Assembly: GCF_016924645.1 (NCBI RefSeq)
Contig: NZ_JAFFJV010000018.1
Coordinates: 1 to 38,233 of the forward strand
Source: Rufibacter psychrotolerans
GTDB lineage: Bacteria > Bacteroidota > Bacteroidia > Cytophagales > Hymenobacteraceae
DNA: 38,233 nt
Direction of reading: 5' to 3'
Shown here: one piece after another, positions 23,179 to 31,976 of the stretch
How the letters are laid out: each line of letters starts with the position of its first letter
Numbering within the stretch: the first letter of the stretch is position 1
Notes under the pieces: model-generated
The model's database searches: none
Told to the model about the DNA's origin: nothing
Seen by the model: the letters and a program-made list of their open reading frames with translations, nothing else
Translations under genes and position numbers: made by a program

Positions 23179-25065
23179 ATGACACCTAAATCCACCAAAC
23201 AACCGTTCCTTTCCTTTGTGTTGCTGGCCGCACTGGCGGGAGCCTGTACTTCTACGGCGCCTACCACCAGCACGACAGAAACCAAAGCATCGGCCCCTGT
23301 GATGACAACGCCAGCCCCCGCTACTGATCCCAACACCACCGAGGAAGAGATCCAGGACCACAAACTGGTGATCTACCAGATGATGACGCGCCTGTTTGGG
23401 AACAAGAAAGCGCTGAACAAAACCTACGGCACCCTACAGGAAAACGGCGTGGGCAAGTTCAACGACATCACCGACAAAGCCCTGCAGGAGATCAAGAAAT
23501 TGGGGGCCACGCACGTGTGGTACACCGGCGTAATTGAGCACGCGCTCATGACCGACTACTCCAAGTTTGGCGTGCACCTGGACGATGCTGATGTGGTGAA
23601 AGGCCGGGCTGGATCGCCGTACGCCATCAAGGATTACTATGACGTGAACCCCGATCTGGCGGTGGACGTGCGGAATCGGATGAAGGAGTTTGAGGCCCTG
23701 GTGCAGCGCACCCACAACAACGGGCTCAAGATGATCATTGATTTTGTGCCCAACCATGTGGCCCGCTATTACGGCTCAGACGCTAAACCCAACGGTGTAG
23801 AAGACTTTGGAGATCAGGACGATAAAACCGTTTCGTTCAATCCCAGCAACAACTTCTACTACATTCCCGGCGAGGCCTTGAAAGTGCCCAACACCTACAA
23901 TCCTTTGAGCGGCACCTACCGCGGTCCGCAGGAAGACAGCAAGTTCAACGAGAATCCGGCCAAGGTAACCGGGAATGATGTGTTCAGCGCCTCGCCCAGC
24001 GAGAACGACTGGTTTGAGACCGTGAAGCTGAACTACGGCATAGACATCCAGAACAACCGCACCAAGCACTTCTCGCCTACCCCGGACACCTGGGGTAAGA
24101 TGCGTGACATTTTGCTGTACTGGGCGGGCAAAGGAGCCGACGGGTTCCGTTGCGACATGGCCGAGATGGTGCCCGTGGAGTTTTGGGCATGGGTCATTCC
24201 GCAGGTGAAAGCCAAGCACCCGGACATCAAATTCATTGCCGAGATCTACAACCCCAAAGAGTACCACAACTACATCAGGACCGGTGGATTTGATTACCTA
24301 TATGACAAGGTAGGTTTGTACGATGGCGTGCGCCGCCTAATGGAAAACCGCGGCCAGGGCAATACCGCAGAGATTACCAAAGTGTGGCGTGAGGAAAGCC
24401 GTGGCATCTCTAATCACATGCTGCGCTTCCTAGAAAACCACGACGAGCAGCGCCTGGCTTCTTCTGAGTTCGCGGGTACTCCGTGGGCGGCGGTACCGGC
24501 CATGACGGTGAGCGCCACCCTGGGCAGCGGTCCGGTGATGGTGTATTTTGGACAGGAAGTAGGCGAACCCGGCAAGGGCCTAGAAGGCTTCCAGGGCGAG
24601 GACGGCCGTACTACCATCTTTGATTACTGGGGCGTTCCGGCGCACCAGGTCTGGATGAACGGCGGCAAATTTGACGGCGGTAAGCTCACCGAAGACCAGA
24701 AACGCCTCCGTGAGTTCTACACCAAACTGCTAAACCTGAGCACCAGCCGCGAAGCTATCCGCAAAGGTAAATTCTATGCTCTCTCCGCTGAGGAAAACTC
24801 CGCCCCGAAAGGCGTGTACGCGTACCTGCGGCACACCGCTCAGGAACGGGTGTTGATCTTGGTGAACTTCAACCGCGAAGCTGCCAATTACGCCTTAACC
24901 TTACCTCCGGCAGCGTTGGCCAACATGGGCGTAGAAGCCAAAGGCTCCTTTATCTTACAAGACCTGCTCACCGATACGCCTCCCCTGTTTTTACAGCCTT
25001 TGGTGAAAACCAGCATCACGCTGGCGCCGCTGAGTGCCCATGTGTTTTTGCTGCAGAACAAATAG
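23179..25065 (+). CDS. GH13 alpha-amylase-like lipoprotein
   Basis: 628 aa from the ATG at 23179. Lipoprotein signal MTPKSTKQPFLSFVLLAALAGAC with the lipidated Cys at 23, then a Thr/Ala/Pro-rich linker to about 50. The GH13 barrel starts at LVIYQMMTRLFG. Catalytic residues are D326 (GFRCDMAEM), E355 (FIAEIY) and D422 (FLENHDEQR). The first conserved region reads DFVPNHVARYY. These variants differ from the other two GH13 enzymes here, so it is a separate subfamily, probably surface or periplasm-facing on the outer membrane. Its exact specificity is unknown. A strong terminator follows, which separates it from the MFS gene. A TTG 21 bases earlier in frame is not favoured. Confidence 0.9.
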   Translation: MTPKSTKQPFLSFVLLAALAGACTSTAPTTSTTETKASAPVMTTPAPATDPNTTEEEIQDHKLVIYQMMTRLFGNKKALNKTYGTLQENGVGKFNDITDKALQEIKKLGATHVWYTGVIEHALMTDYSKFGVHLDDADVVKGRAGSPYAIKDYYDVNPDLAVDVRNRMKEFEALVQRTHNNGLKMIIDFVPNHVARYYGSDAKPNGVEDFGDQDDKTVSFNPSNNFYYIPGEALKVPNTYNPLSGTYRGPQEDSKFNENPAKVTGNDVFSASPSENDWFETVKLNYGIDIQNNRTKHFSPTPDTWGKMRDILLYWAGKGADGFRCDMAEMVPVEFWAWVIPQVKAKHPDIKFIAEIYNPKEYHNYIRTGGFDYLYDKVGLYDGVRRLMENRGQGNTAEITKVWREESRGISNHMLRFLENHDEQRLASSEFAGTPWAAVPAMTVSATLGSGPVMVYFGQEVGEPGKGLEGFQGEDGRTTIFDYWGVPAHQVWMNGGKFDGGKLTEDQKRLREFYTKLLNLSTSREAIRKGKFYALSAEENSAPKGVYAYLRHTAQERVLILVNFNREAANYALTLPPAALANMGVEAKGSFILQDLLTDTPPLFLQPLVKTSITLAPLSAHVFLLQNK

Positions 25066-25071
25066 ATTACC

Positions 25072-25107
25072 AAACCTGTGAGGTTTTGAAAACCTCACAG
25101 GTTTTTA
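25072..25107 (+). terminator. Intrinsic terminator after the GH13 lipoprotein gene
   Basis: AAACCTGTGAGGTTTT and AAAACCTCACAGGTTT form a near-perfect 16-bp stem followed by TTT, 7 bp after the stop. Confidence 0.85.
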
Positions 25108-25120
25108 CTTTTTAGACTTG

Positions 25121-25158
25121 CGTTTCGGGCCTGATTTACCGAGATTATTCCAGAAACG
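25121..25158. repeat. Decayed GGCCTGATTT-family hairpin
   Basis: CGTTTCGGGCCTGATTT, loop ACCG, then a right arm AGATTATTCCAGAAACG that pairs at about 12 of 17 positions. It lies between the GH13 terminator and the MFS start. Confidence 0.5.
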
Positions 25159-25203
25159 AATTATCTGAACTACAAACAAATCTTCACCCTTTAATCTTTG
25201 CCC

Positions 25204-26529
25204 ATGGCACAAACCATACAGGCGCAAGCCAAACCCCGTCTGAGTTTCTGGCAGATCTGGAACATGAGTTTCGGGTTTCTGGGGATTCAATTTGGGTTCG
25301 CGTTGCAGAACGCCAACGTAAGCCGCATTTTTGAAACACTGGGCGGCACCGAGATCGCTCTTTACTGGCTGGCTGCCCCGGTGACCGGCTTACTGGTACA
25401 ACCCATCATCGGGTATCTGAGTGACCGCACCTGGAGCCCGGTATTCGGCCGCCGGAAGCCTTTCTTCATGATCGGGGCTTTGCTGGCCTCGCTCTCGCTG
25501 TTCATCATGCCCAATTCTTCGGTGCTTTGGATGGCGGTGGGCATGCTCTGGATTTTGGATACATCTATTAACGTGTCCATGGAGCCGTTCCGGGCCCTGG
25601 TGGGCGATTTGCTTCCGTCTGACCAGCGCACCAGCGGGTTTGCAGCCCAAACCTTCTTCATTGGGGTGGGTGCCGTGGTGGCGTCCCTCCTGCCCTGGAT
25701 CTTCAACAACTGGGTAGGTATTCCTAATACCGCCCCGGCCGGCGAGATTCCGCCCTCGGTGAAGTGGTCTTTCTATTGCGGCGGCGTGGCGTTCTTCCTT
25801 TCGGTGCTCTGGACGGTGGTGAAAACCAAGGAATACCCGCCCGAAGACTTAGAAGAATTTGAACGGGAAAACAAGCAGACCACGTTCTGGCAAGGCGTTT
25901 CTGAGACGTTCTTCGGGATTTTCAAGATGCCGAAGACCATGCTGCAACTGGCCTTTGTGCAGTTCTTCACTTGGTTTGCCCTCTTCGCCATGTGGATCTT
26001 CACCACGCCGGCCATCACCAGCCACATCTATGGCACCTCAGACACTACCTCTAAACTCTACAACGAAGGGGCCGACTGGGTAGGCGTTTGCTTTGCCGTG
26101 TACAACGGAATCTCGGCGGTTTTTGCCCTACTTTTGCCAACACTGGCCAAAAAAACCAGCCGCCGCATGACGCACCTGATCTGCCTGGTCATTGGCGGGA
26201 TTGGCCTTGTCTCCACCTACTTTATCACAGATCCTAAACTGCTGCTGGTGTCTATGGTAGGCGTGGGCATTGCGTGGGCCAGTATCCTTTCCATGCCGTA
26301 CGCCATCCTGGCGGGTTCTTTGCCAGCCAAGCGCATGGGCTACTACATGGGCGTGTTCAACTTCTTCATCGTGATTCCGCAGATTGTGGCCGGTTCGCTG
26401 CTGGACTTTATCAACAAGAATATTTTTGACGGTCAGTCCATCTACACGCTGGTGCTGGGAGGCTGCGCCATGATCCTGGCGGGTTTCATGACCCTGATGG
26501 TGCGCGACGTGGACGAGACAGTTGCCTAA
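25204..26529 (+). CDS. MFS sugar transporter, GPH/SUT-like (probable maltose importer)
   Basis: 441 aa from the ATG at 25204, with about 12 hydrophobic segments. The loop after the second segment, GYLSDRTWSPVFGRRKPF, is the signature of the glycoside-pentoside-hexuronide/sucrose-transporter branch of MFS, which are usually proton- or cation-coupled sugar symporters. The following FMIGALLASLSLFIMPNSS and a long central loop (EYPPEDLEEFERENK) fit. It should move maltose or short maltodextrins across the inner membrane to the cytosolic GH65. The sugar is inferred from the neighbourhood. It follows a terminator, so it may have its own promoter; TTAATCTTTG just before the ATG resembles a -7 box with altered spacing. 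Confidence 0.88.
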   Translation: MAQTIQAQAKPRLSFWQIWNMSFGFLGIQFGFALQNANVSRIFETLGGTEIALYWLAAPVTGLLVQPIIGYLSDRTWSPVFGRRKPFFMIGALLASLSLFIMPNSSVLWMAVGMLWILDTSINVSMEPFRALVGDLLPSDQRTSGFAAQTFFIGVGAVVASLLPWIFNNWVGIPNTAPAGEIPPSVKWSFYCGGVAFFLSVLWTVVKTKEYPPEDLEEFERENKQTTFWQGVSETFFGIFKMPKTMLQLAFVQFFTWFALFAMWIFTTPAITSHIYGTSDTTSKLYNEGADWVGVCFAVYNGISAVFALLLPTLAKKTSRRMTHLICLVIGGIGLVSTYFITDPKLLLVSMVGVGIAWASILSMPYAILAGSLPAKRMGYYMGVFNFFIVIPQIVAGSLLDFINKNIFDGQSIYTLVLGGCAMILAGFMTLMVRDVDETVA

Positions 26530-26546
26530 CCCTCACAACCCATTTA

Positions 26547-26587
26547 AAACAAAGAAGCCCCGGACCAGGTCCGGGGCTTCTTTGTTT
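26547..26587. terminator. Bidirectional terminator between MFS and secreted GH13 genes
   Basis: Perfect 20-bp stem (AAACAAAGAAGCCCCGGACC and complement) with a single-base centre, between two convergent genes. A related GGCCGTTTT-type hairpin remnant (about 26588-26621) abuts it. Confidence 0.88.
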
Positions 26588-26629
26588 GGGGGCCGTTTTA
26601 CAGAAACCAACCCTAAAACAGCGGCGGCT

Positions 26630-28201
26630 CTATTTCTTCAACAGCACACTGCTGTACGCTGGAATCACTACCGAGGCTCCTTTCAGTCTGGCTCCTTTGT
26701 GGCTCCTAAAGTGTACTTTGGCGTAGGAACTCAGGTGCTCAGGAAGCGTGATGCTTACCTCGTTTTTTGACAGGTTGTGCAGCACCAGCAAAGATTCCTC
26801 TTCCTGCGTACGCACAAAGGCGCTTACGCCGGGATTGGCGAGCTGAACCGGCTCCACGGTACCGTAGGTGAGGGCCTTGCTGCCGTTTCTGAGGCCAATC
26901 AGGGCTTTGTAGTGGTGGTACAGTGAGTTCTTGTCTTTCATCTGGGCGGCGGCGGGGGCAACGGCTCCCTCGGGGTTGTACTTGGGTTGCATCCAGGTGG
27001 TACGGCTCTTGTCTTTGGCCCTGGCATCCCACAGGAACGGCTCCCGGATGTTCTCATCGGGCTTCAGGCCTTTCATGCCAATCTCCTCGCCGTAGTACAG
27101 GTACGGCGAACCCGGCAGGGTGAGCAGCAGGGCGGCGGCCATTTTCGCCTTGTTAACGTCTCCGTTCACCGCGCTCATGATGCGGTTCTGGTCGTGGTTG
27201 GTGAGGAAGGTGGCGTCTACGTACTCGGGGTTCACGCTTTGGTAGAACTCGCGAATTTTCTTGTGGTTGGCCACCAGGTCACCGGCGTTTCCCTCGTTCA
27301 CGGCTTTGGTGATGGCGTAGCCCATGTCAAAGTTGAAGAGGGCTGGCAAGCCTTTCAGGTAAGGTCCAACCACCTCGGCGGGAGCCCACACCTCTCCTAC
27401 CAGGTACACGTCTTTGTTGGCCTTTTTCATCTCGTTCCGGAAGTACACCCACCAGTTGTGGTTGTCAATGGGGCGCTCATCGGGGAAGATGTGGCGGGCG
27501 GCATCCAGGCGGAACCCGTCCACGCCTACCTCGGTGAACCAGAACCGACCAATCTTGAATACTTCCTCGCGCAGCTTGGGGCTGTCAAAGTTCAGGTCGG
27601 GCATGCCGCCGTAGAAGTAGCCGTAGTACAGGTAATCGCTGCCTTCCAGTTTGTGCCAGTGCTGGGTGTTGTCTGAGTCTGCGCCGGTGGGGCGACCTTC
27701 CTTCTGGGTTTGGGGGTCGTTTTTGTGGGTCCAGACGTAGTACTCGCGGTACGGGCTGTTCTCGTTTTTGGCGGCGTCCAGGAACCAGGGGTGTTGGCTG
27801 GAAGAGTGGTTCAGTACCATGTCCATCACCACTTTGATGTTGCGTTGGTGGGCCTGTTTGATGAACTCCTTGAAGTCTTCCATGGTCCCGTAATCGGGGT
27901 GGATGCCGTAGTAGTCCGTCACGTCATATTTGTGGTACGAGGGCGAGGGGTTAATGGGCATGAGCCACACGGCTTCCACGCCCAGGTTTTTGAGGTAATC
28001 CAGCTTGGAGGTCATGCCCTTGATGTCACCAATGCCGTCGCCGTTGGAATCGGCGAAGGATTGCACAAAAATCTCGTAGGTGATGCCTCTGGGCCATTGG
28101 CTTACTTTCTTGTCCTGCGCCTGCACTTCGGGCATACTGCCCAGGGTGCCGAGGGAAAACATCAGGGAAAGGGCCAGGTGGGTTAATTTGGACTTTTTCA
28201 T
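26630..28201 (-). CDS. Secreted GH13 alpha-amylase
   Basis: 523 aa from the ATG at 28201 (MKKSKLTHLA), chosen because it places a signal peptide at the N-terminus with cleavage near VQAQ (28-29). The barrel opens WPRGITYEIFVQSFADSNGD. The calcium-site-like DSNGDGIGD (51-59) and KGMTSKLDYLKNLGVEAVWL follow. Catalytic residues are D233 (GFRLDAARH), E270 (YLVGEVW) and D337 (FLTNHDQNR). A C-terminal beta domain ends VVIPAYSSVLLKK. It cleaves alpha-1,4-glucans outside the inner membrane; whether it is an endo-amylase or oligo-alpha-glucosidase is open. It is the last gene of the minus-strand starch set, 174 bp after the GH97 gene. Confidence 0.92.
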   Translation of the reverse strand: MKKSKLTHLALSLMFSLGTLGSMPEVQAQDKKVSQWPRGITYEIFVQSFADSNGDGIGDIKGMTSKLDYLKNLGVEAVWLMPINPSPSYHKYDVTDYYGIHPDYGTMEDFKEFIKQAHQRNIKVVMDMVLNHSSSQHPWFLDAAKNENSPYREYYVWTHKNDPQTQKEGRPTGADSDNTQHWHKLEGSDYLYYGYFYGGMPDLNFDSPKLREEVFKIGRFWFTEVGVDGFRLDAARHIFPDERPIDNHNWWVYFRNEMKKANKDVYLVGEVWAPAEVVGPYLKGLPALFNFDMGYAITKAVNEGNAGDLVANHKKIREFYQSVNPEYVDATFLTNHDQNRIMSAVNGDVNKAKMAAALLLTLPGSPYLYYGEEIGMKGLKPDENIREPFLWDARAKDKSRTTWMQPKYNPEGAVAPAAAQMKDKNSLYHHYKALIGLRNGSKALTYGTVEPVQLANPGVSAFVRTQEEESLLVLHNLSKNEVSITLPEHLSSYAKVHFRSHKGARLKGASVVIPAYSSVLLKK

Positions 28202-28328
28202 ATTGGGGTAAAGGTTAAGCGAAAGGGGAGCTTCCGGGCACGGACAAACCGCTGGTCTACTGCGGCGTCCCATTCTCACCCGGAAGCACCCCTGGTAAAA
28301 AACTCAGGATACAGGTTGCTGCTTCGCC

Positions 28329-28367
28329 CTGTTTCGGGCCAGTTTTCACAGAAACGAGCCCGAAACA
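28329..28367. repeat. GGCCTGTTTT-family hairpin between GH97 and GH13
   Basis: CTGTTTCGGGC pairs perfectly with GCCCGAAACAG; inner bases (CAGTTTT / GAAACGA) pair partly around loop CACA. It lies 8 bp past the GH97 stop. Confidence 0.65.
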
Positions 28368-28375
28368 GAATTGGA

Positions 28376-30580
28376 TTAAAGCCGGTCCAGGCCCTTGGTC
28401 TGGCTTTTATCGGCCTCTGTGAAGCTGATGGCGTACCCGCCACCCGGGGCCACAAACTGTGCCAATTTGGACTTGCTGTTCACCACTACCTTGCGGATGG
28501 TGTAAGCCTGCGGGTTGGTCTTGTAGTGGGCGTCCTTCGCATCGGCGTAGATGGTGGCGATATAGGTTTTGCCTTTGTCCAGGAAATCAAACCTGATGTT
28601 GGAAGTGCGGGCCTGGTTACCGCCCACGCTGCCCAGGAACCACTGCCCGGTGCCCTTTGCTTTGCGCGCCACGGTGATGTACGCGCCGGGCTCGGCTTCC
28701 AGGTAGCGGCTGTCATCCCAGTCCACGGCCACGTCTTTGATGAACTGGAACGCGTCGGGGAAGCGCTCGTAGTTCTCGGGCAGGTCGGCGGCCATCTGCA
28801 GCGGGCTGTACATGGTCAGGTACAGGGCCAGCTGGTTGGCCAGGGTGCTGTTCACGTGCGAGTGGTTGTCGGGGTTGAGCTTGCTCAGGTCCATCTCGAA
28901 GATGCCCGGCGTGTAGTCCATCGGCCCCCCGATCAGGCGGGTGAAGGGCAGCACCGCCACGTGGTTGGGCTTGGAGCCCCCGAACGACTGGTACTCGGTG
29001 CCCCGCGCCGACTCGTTGCCGATCAGGTTCGGGTAGGTGCGGGCAATACCGGTAGGCCGCACCGCCTCGTGCGCGTTCACCATGATCTTGTACTCGGCGG
29101 CCTTTTCAATGGCGTGCTGGTAGTGGTTCACAATCCACTGGCTGTAGTGGTTCTCGCCGCGCGGCAGGATGTCGCCCACATAGCCGCTCTTCACCGAGTT
29201 GTACCCGTTGTCCTTCATGAACTGGTAGGCCTTGTCCATGTGGCGCTCGTAGTTGCGCACCGAGGAAGAGGTCTCGTGGTGCATCATCATCTCCACCCCT
29301 TTCGCCTTGGCGTAGTCTCTGATCTCCTGTACGTTGAAGTCGGGGTACGGGGTCACGAAGTCGAACACGTAGTCCTTGGAGTTCCCGAACCAGTCTTCCC
29401 AGCCCACGTTCCAGCCTTCCACCAGTACCGCGTCAAAACCGTGCTGGGCGGCAAAGTCAATGTGGCGCTTCACGTTGGCCGTGGTGGCCCCGTGCTTGCC
29501 GTGGGGCTTGGCCTTGGAGTAGTCCGTCACGCCCAGCTGCACGGTGGGATAGTCGTTGGTGTACGACCAGGTGCTCTTGCCGGTGATCATCTCCCACCAC
29601 ACGCCCACGTACTTGATGGGCCTGATCCAGGAGGTGTTCTTGATCTTGCTGGGCTCGTTGAGGTTGTAGGTCATCTTGGAGGCCAGGATGTCGCGGGCGT
29701 CGTCGCTCACGATCACGGTGCGCCAGGGGGTGCTGCGCGGGGCCTGCATGTAGCCCTTGTCACCAACGGCATCGGGCGTGAGCCAGGCCTCAAACACCAT
29801 GTTCTTGTCGTCCAGGTTCAGGTGCATCACCGGGAAGTCAATGAGGGCGGCCTCGTGCAGGTTGATGTACAAGCCGTCCGCCGATTTCATCATCAGGGAG
29901 GTCTGCACGCCGGTGGGCGAGAAAGGCGTCTGCGAGATGTTGGCGGTCACGGCCTTGGCCATAATGCCTCTGATCTCGGAGAGCTTGGAGGTGGTGTAGT
30001 CGTACTCCTGGGTGTCGTAGTCGCCCGCGATCCAGAAGGCAGTATGGTCGCCGGCCATGGCAAACTGCGTTTTTTCGTCCTTTATGACAAAATAGGTCAG
30101 ATTCTTCTGGGTGGGGAACTCGTAACGGAATCCCAGCCCGTCATCGAACAGGCGGAAGCGCACCACCATCTGCCGGTCGGTGCCTTTCTGGTTGAGCGTT
30201 ACTGCCAACTCGTTGTAGTGGTTGCGGATGGTTTTCACCTCGCCCCACACCGGGTTCCAGGTCTCGTTGAACGAAGTGGTTTTGGTGTCGGCCAGGGTAA
30301 AGTTGTCATACAGGGAACCCTGCAGGTTCACGGCCTTCTGCTCCATGTTGGCGTCTGAGCCCCCCGAGGCTGCATCGGCGGCTTTGGTCTTCAGCTCAAA
30401 CCCCAGGCGGCTAGGTTTTATAACCTGCTTGCCTTTGTAGGTCAGGCTGTAGGTGGGTACGCCGTTGCCCTGCAGGGAGAACCTCATGGTGAGTCTCCCG
30501 TTGGGGGACTTCAGGTCCTGGGCATTGGCAAGGCCCAGGAAACAAAGCAGAAGGATGGTCAAGAGAGGAAGTTTACGCAT
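28376..30580 (-). CDS. susB: GH97 alpha-glucosidase, SusB-like
   Basis: 734 aa. Signal peptide MRKLPLLTILLLCFLGLANA. The N-terminal beta-super-sandwich (about 25-300) is followed by a (beta/alpha)8 barrel. The five key glutamates of SusB have counterparts by motif and order: E192 (QEYDY), E388 (LVEGWN), E436 (HHETSSS), E505 (NAHEAVRPTG) and E529 (RGTEYQ). The presence of both E436 and E505 indicates the inverting GH97 type that releases glucose from alpha-1,4-, alpha-1,6- and other linked glucosides; the retaining alpha-galactosidase type has Asp instead. It acts in the periplasm on oligosaccharides imported by SusCD. A hairpin separates it from the susE-like gene, so it may have its own promoter. 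Confidence 0.93.
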   Translation of the reverse strand: MRKLPLLTILLLCFLGLANAQDLKSPNGRLTMRFSLQGNGVPTYSLTYKGKQVIKPSRLGFELKTKAADAASGGSDANMEQKAVNLQGSLYDNFTLADTKTTSFNETWNPVWGEVKTIRNHYNELAVTLNQKGTDRQMVVRFRLFDDGLGFRYEFPTQKNLTYFVIKDEKTQFAMAGDHTAFWIAGDYDTQEYDYTTSKLSEIRGIMAKAVTANISQTPFSPTGVQTSLMMKSADGLYINLHEAALIDFPVMHLNLDDKNMVFEAWLTPDAVGDKGYMQAPRSTPWRTVIVSDDARDILASKMTYNLNEPSKIKNTSWIRPIKYVGVWWEMITGKSTWSYTNDYPTVQLGVTDYSKAKPHGKHGATTANVKRHIDFAAQHGFDAVLVEGWNVGWEDWFGNSKDYVFDFVTPYPDFNVQEIRDYAKAKGVEMMMHHETSSSVRNYERHMDKAYQFMKDNGYNSVKSGYVGDILPRGENHYSQWIVNHYQHAIEKAAEYKIMVNAHEAVRPTGIARTYPNLIGNESARGTEYQSFGGSKPNHVAVLPFTRLIGGPMDYTPGIFEMDLSKLNPDNHSHVNSTLANQLALYLTMYSPLQMAADLPENYERFPDAFQFIKDVAVDWDDSRYLEAEPGAYITVARKAKGTGQWFLGSVGGNQARTSNIRFDFLDKGKTYIATIYADAKDAHYKTNPQAYTIRKVVVNSKSKLAQFVAPGGGYAISFTEADKSQTKGLDRL

Positions 30581-30739
30581 GTATGTAATGAAAATGGTTT
30601 GTTTTTAGAAAAAGGGCGCAAAAATGGGAAAAACAGGCGCGGGTTGGATGCAGAAAGAGCGAGGGTCTACTTTGAGACCGCCTCTGGCCTTGATGGACCT
30701 GTAGGGTTGGCTCCAACCGAGAGCTTAGCCTTTTTACAT

Positions 30740-30770
30740 GACAAACCCGGCTTTAGGGGCCGGGCTTGTC
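30740..30770 (-). terminator. Putative terminator after the SusE-like gene
   Basis: GACAAGCCCGGCCCC and AAGCCGGGTTTGTC (minus strand) pair as a 10-12-bp stem, 20 bp past the stop. Only a weak T tract follows. Confidence 0.55.
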
Positions 30771-30790
30771 TTAGATCTTAGCGTCAGGAA

Positions 30791-31906
30791 TTACTGTTCG
30801 ATGAACACGTACTCTCCGGTGAGGTCATTGAACTGCACCAGGTACGTACCGGCGGTCATCTTGATGTTGGAAGACCCAAAAGAGCCTTTTCCGTACCAGT
30901 TGCTCACATCGGCCCCTGCTCCCCAGTTGGTTCCCCAGTCCTGGTTCACTCTGAACTTCACCTCAGAGGCGTTGGCCAGGGTAAGGGTTGCGGTCCAAAT
31001 ATGGGAATTGGCGCTGGTTCTGGTCATCATCACATCTGGGTTTGCGCCCCAGTTGCTGAACTCGCCCACCAGGCCAATGGCACTGTAGGTGGGAGCCGTG
31101 GCTCCACCGGCGAAAGGCTCTACCTTAACGGTATTGTCGCGCAGGCTTACGGTAATGGTATAGAAGCCATCGGCAGGAACTAAGCCAGTGAAGTTAGGCA
31201 CGTCAGGATCGCCCTCGGTAGGTCTGAAATTCAGGTCGATGCTTCCGTCTTCATTTTCTTCCCCCATCCCCCAGGCTGGACCCCATTTGCCTAACATTCC
31301 CAACAGTTTGAAATCGCCGGCAGTTAATTGGGTGGTAAGGGTGTACACAAACGGATCTTCCTCATTGCGGAAGAAAGGAGTTGCCTTGGTGTTGTCCCAG
31401 CCATTTTCAGCCGCTGCCCCCACCAGGTAAATTACCGGATATTCTGGCTCTGCCAGGTAAGGAGTCACGGTCAGCGAAATAGGATCTGAGTACACCGGGT
31501 CTACGGCGTTACCAACCGTGGCTTTTACCCTTACTTCCATGCCTCCTGGCTGGAAGCCGGTCATCTCCAGAAAATTGGCGATGTTGTTCAGCTCCCCTAC
31601 CTTGAAAGTTCTCACCAGCCCGCTTTCCACCTCTACTACCTGAGGAGTGGCGAAGTTATTCCCCTCCACATCAAACTCCAGGGCGTAGCTAGCGGCCGCG
31701 TTATAGCCAAAGTTGGCTCTTTCCCAGCTAAAGGTCACGGCATCCTTGTCCTTGTCGGTTTCTACCAGCACAAGGTTGGTTTGCGAAGAGGAAATCACCG
31801 GACCAACGCCATCCTTGATGATGATCCTGTCTTCATCTTTGTCACAGGACCACAAGGCCAGGGATAAGATGAAAAGCATCGCTATCTTATTGTAAATTGC
31901 TTTCAT
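30791..31906 (-). CDS. SusE/SusF-like starch-binding outer-membrane lipoprotein
   Basis: 371 aa. Lipobox LWSC with lipidated C21. Residues about 30-145 are a SusE-type N-terminal fibronectin-like domain (SSSQTNLVLVETDKDKDAVTFSWE). Two tandem starch-binding domains follow: YPVIYLVGAAAENGWDN ... FKLLGMLGKWGPAWG (about 153-260) and SAIGLVGEFSNWGANPD ... VKFRVNQDWGTNWGA (about 275-371). Aromatic residues (W, Y) are placed as expected for glucan contact. It should sit on the cell surface and help hold starch near SusCD. It follows susD after 70 bp that contain a strong hairpin. With two binding modules it is closer to SusE than to the three-module SusF. Confidence 0.85.
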   Translation of the reverse strand: MKAIYNKIAMLFILSLALWSCDKDEDRIIIKDGVGPVISSSQTNLVLVETDKDKDAVTFSWERANFGYNAAASYALEFDVEGNNFATPQVVEVESGLVRTFKVGELNNIANFLEMTGFQPGGMEVRVKATVGNAVDPVYSDPISLTVTPYLAEPEYPVIYLVGAAAENGWDNTKATPFFRNEEDPFVYTLTTQLTAGDFKLLGMLGKWGPAWGMGEENEDGSIDLNFRPTEGDPDVPNFTGLVPADGFYTITVSLRDNTVKVEPFAGGATAPTYSAIGLVGEFSNWGANPDVMMTRTSANSHIWTATLTLANASEVKFRVNQDWGTNWGAGADVSNWYGKGSFGSSNIKMTAGTYLVQFNDLTGEYVFIEQ

Positions 31907-31936
31907 ACGATTCTCTTTTTAGGCTTCTGCTATAAG

Positions 31937-31964
31937 GTCCCAGCGGCAGTGCTGCCACTGGGAC
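31937..31964 (-). promoter_or_regulatory. Hairpin between susD and susE-like genes
   Basis: GTCCCAGCGGCAG and CTGCCACTGGGAC pair over 13 positions with one mismatch around a 2-base loop. There is no T-run on the transcribed strand, so it looks more like an RNA-stability or attenuation element than a full terminator. Confidence 0.6.
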
Positions 31965-31976
31965 TACTTTTCTGTC

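Noticed and set aside
28316..30358. A 680-codon open frame on the plus strand opposite the GH97 gene
   Set aside because: It mirrors the GH97 gene, whose signal peptide, glutamate motifs and length are convincing. The antisense protein is rich in V, H, G and L with no family features, as expected from codon bias at high GC.
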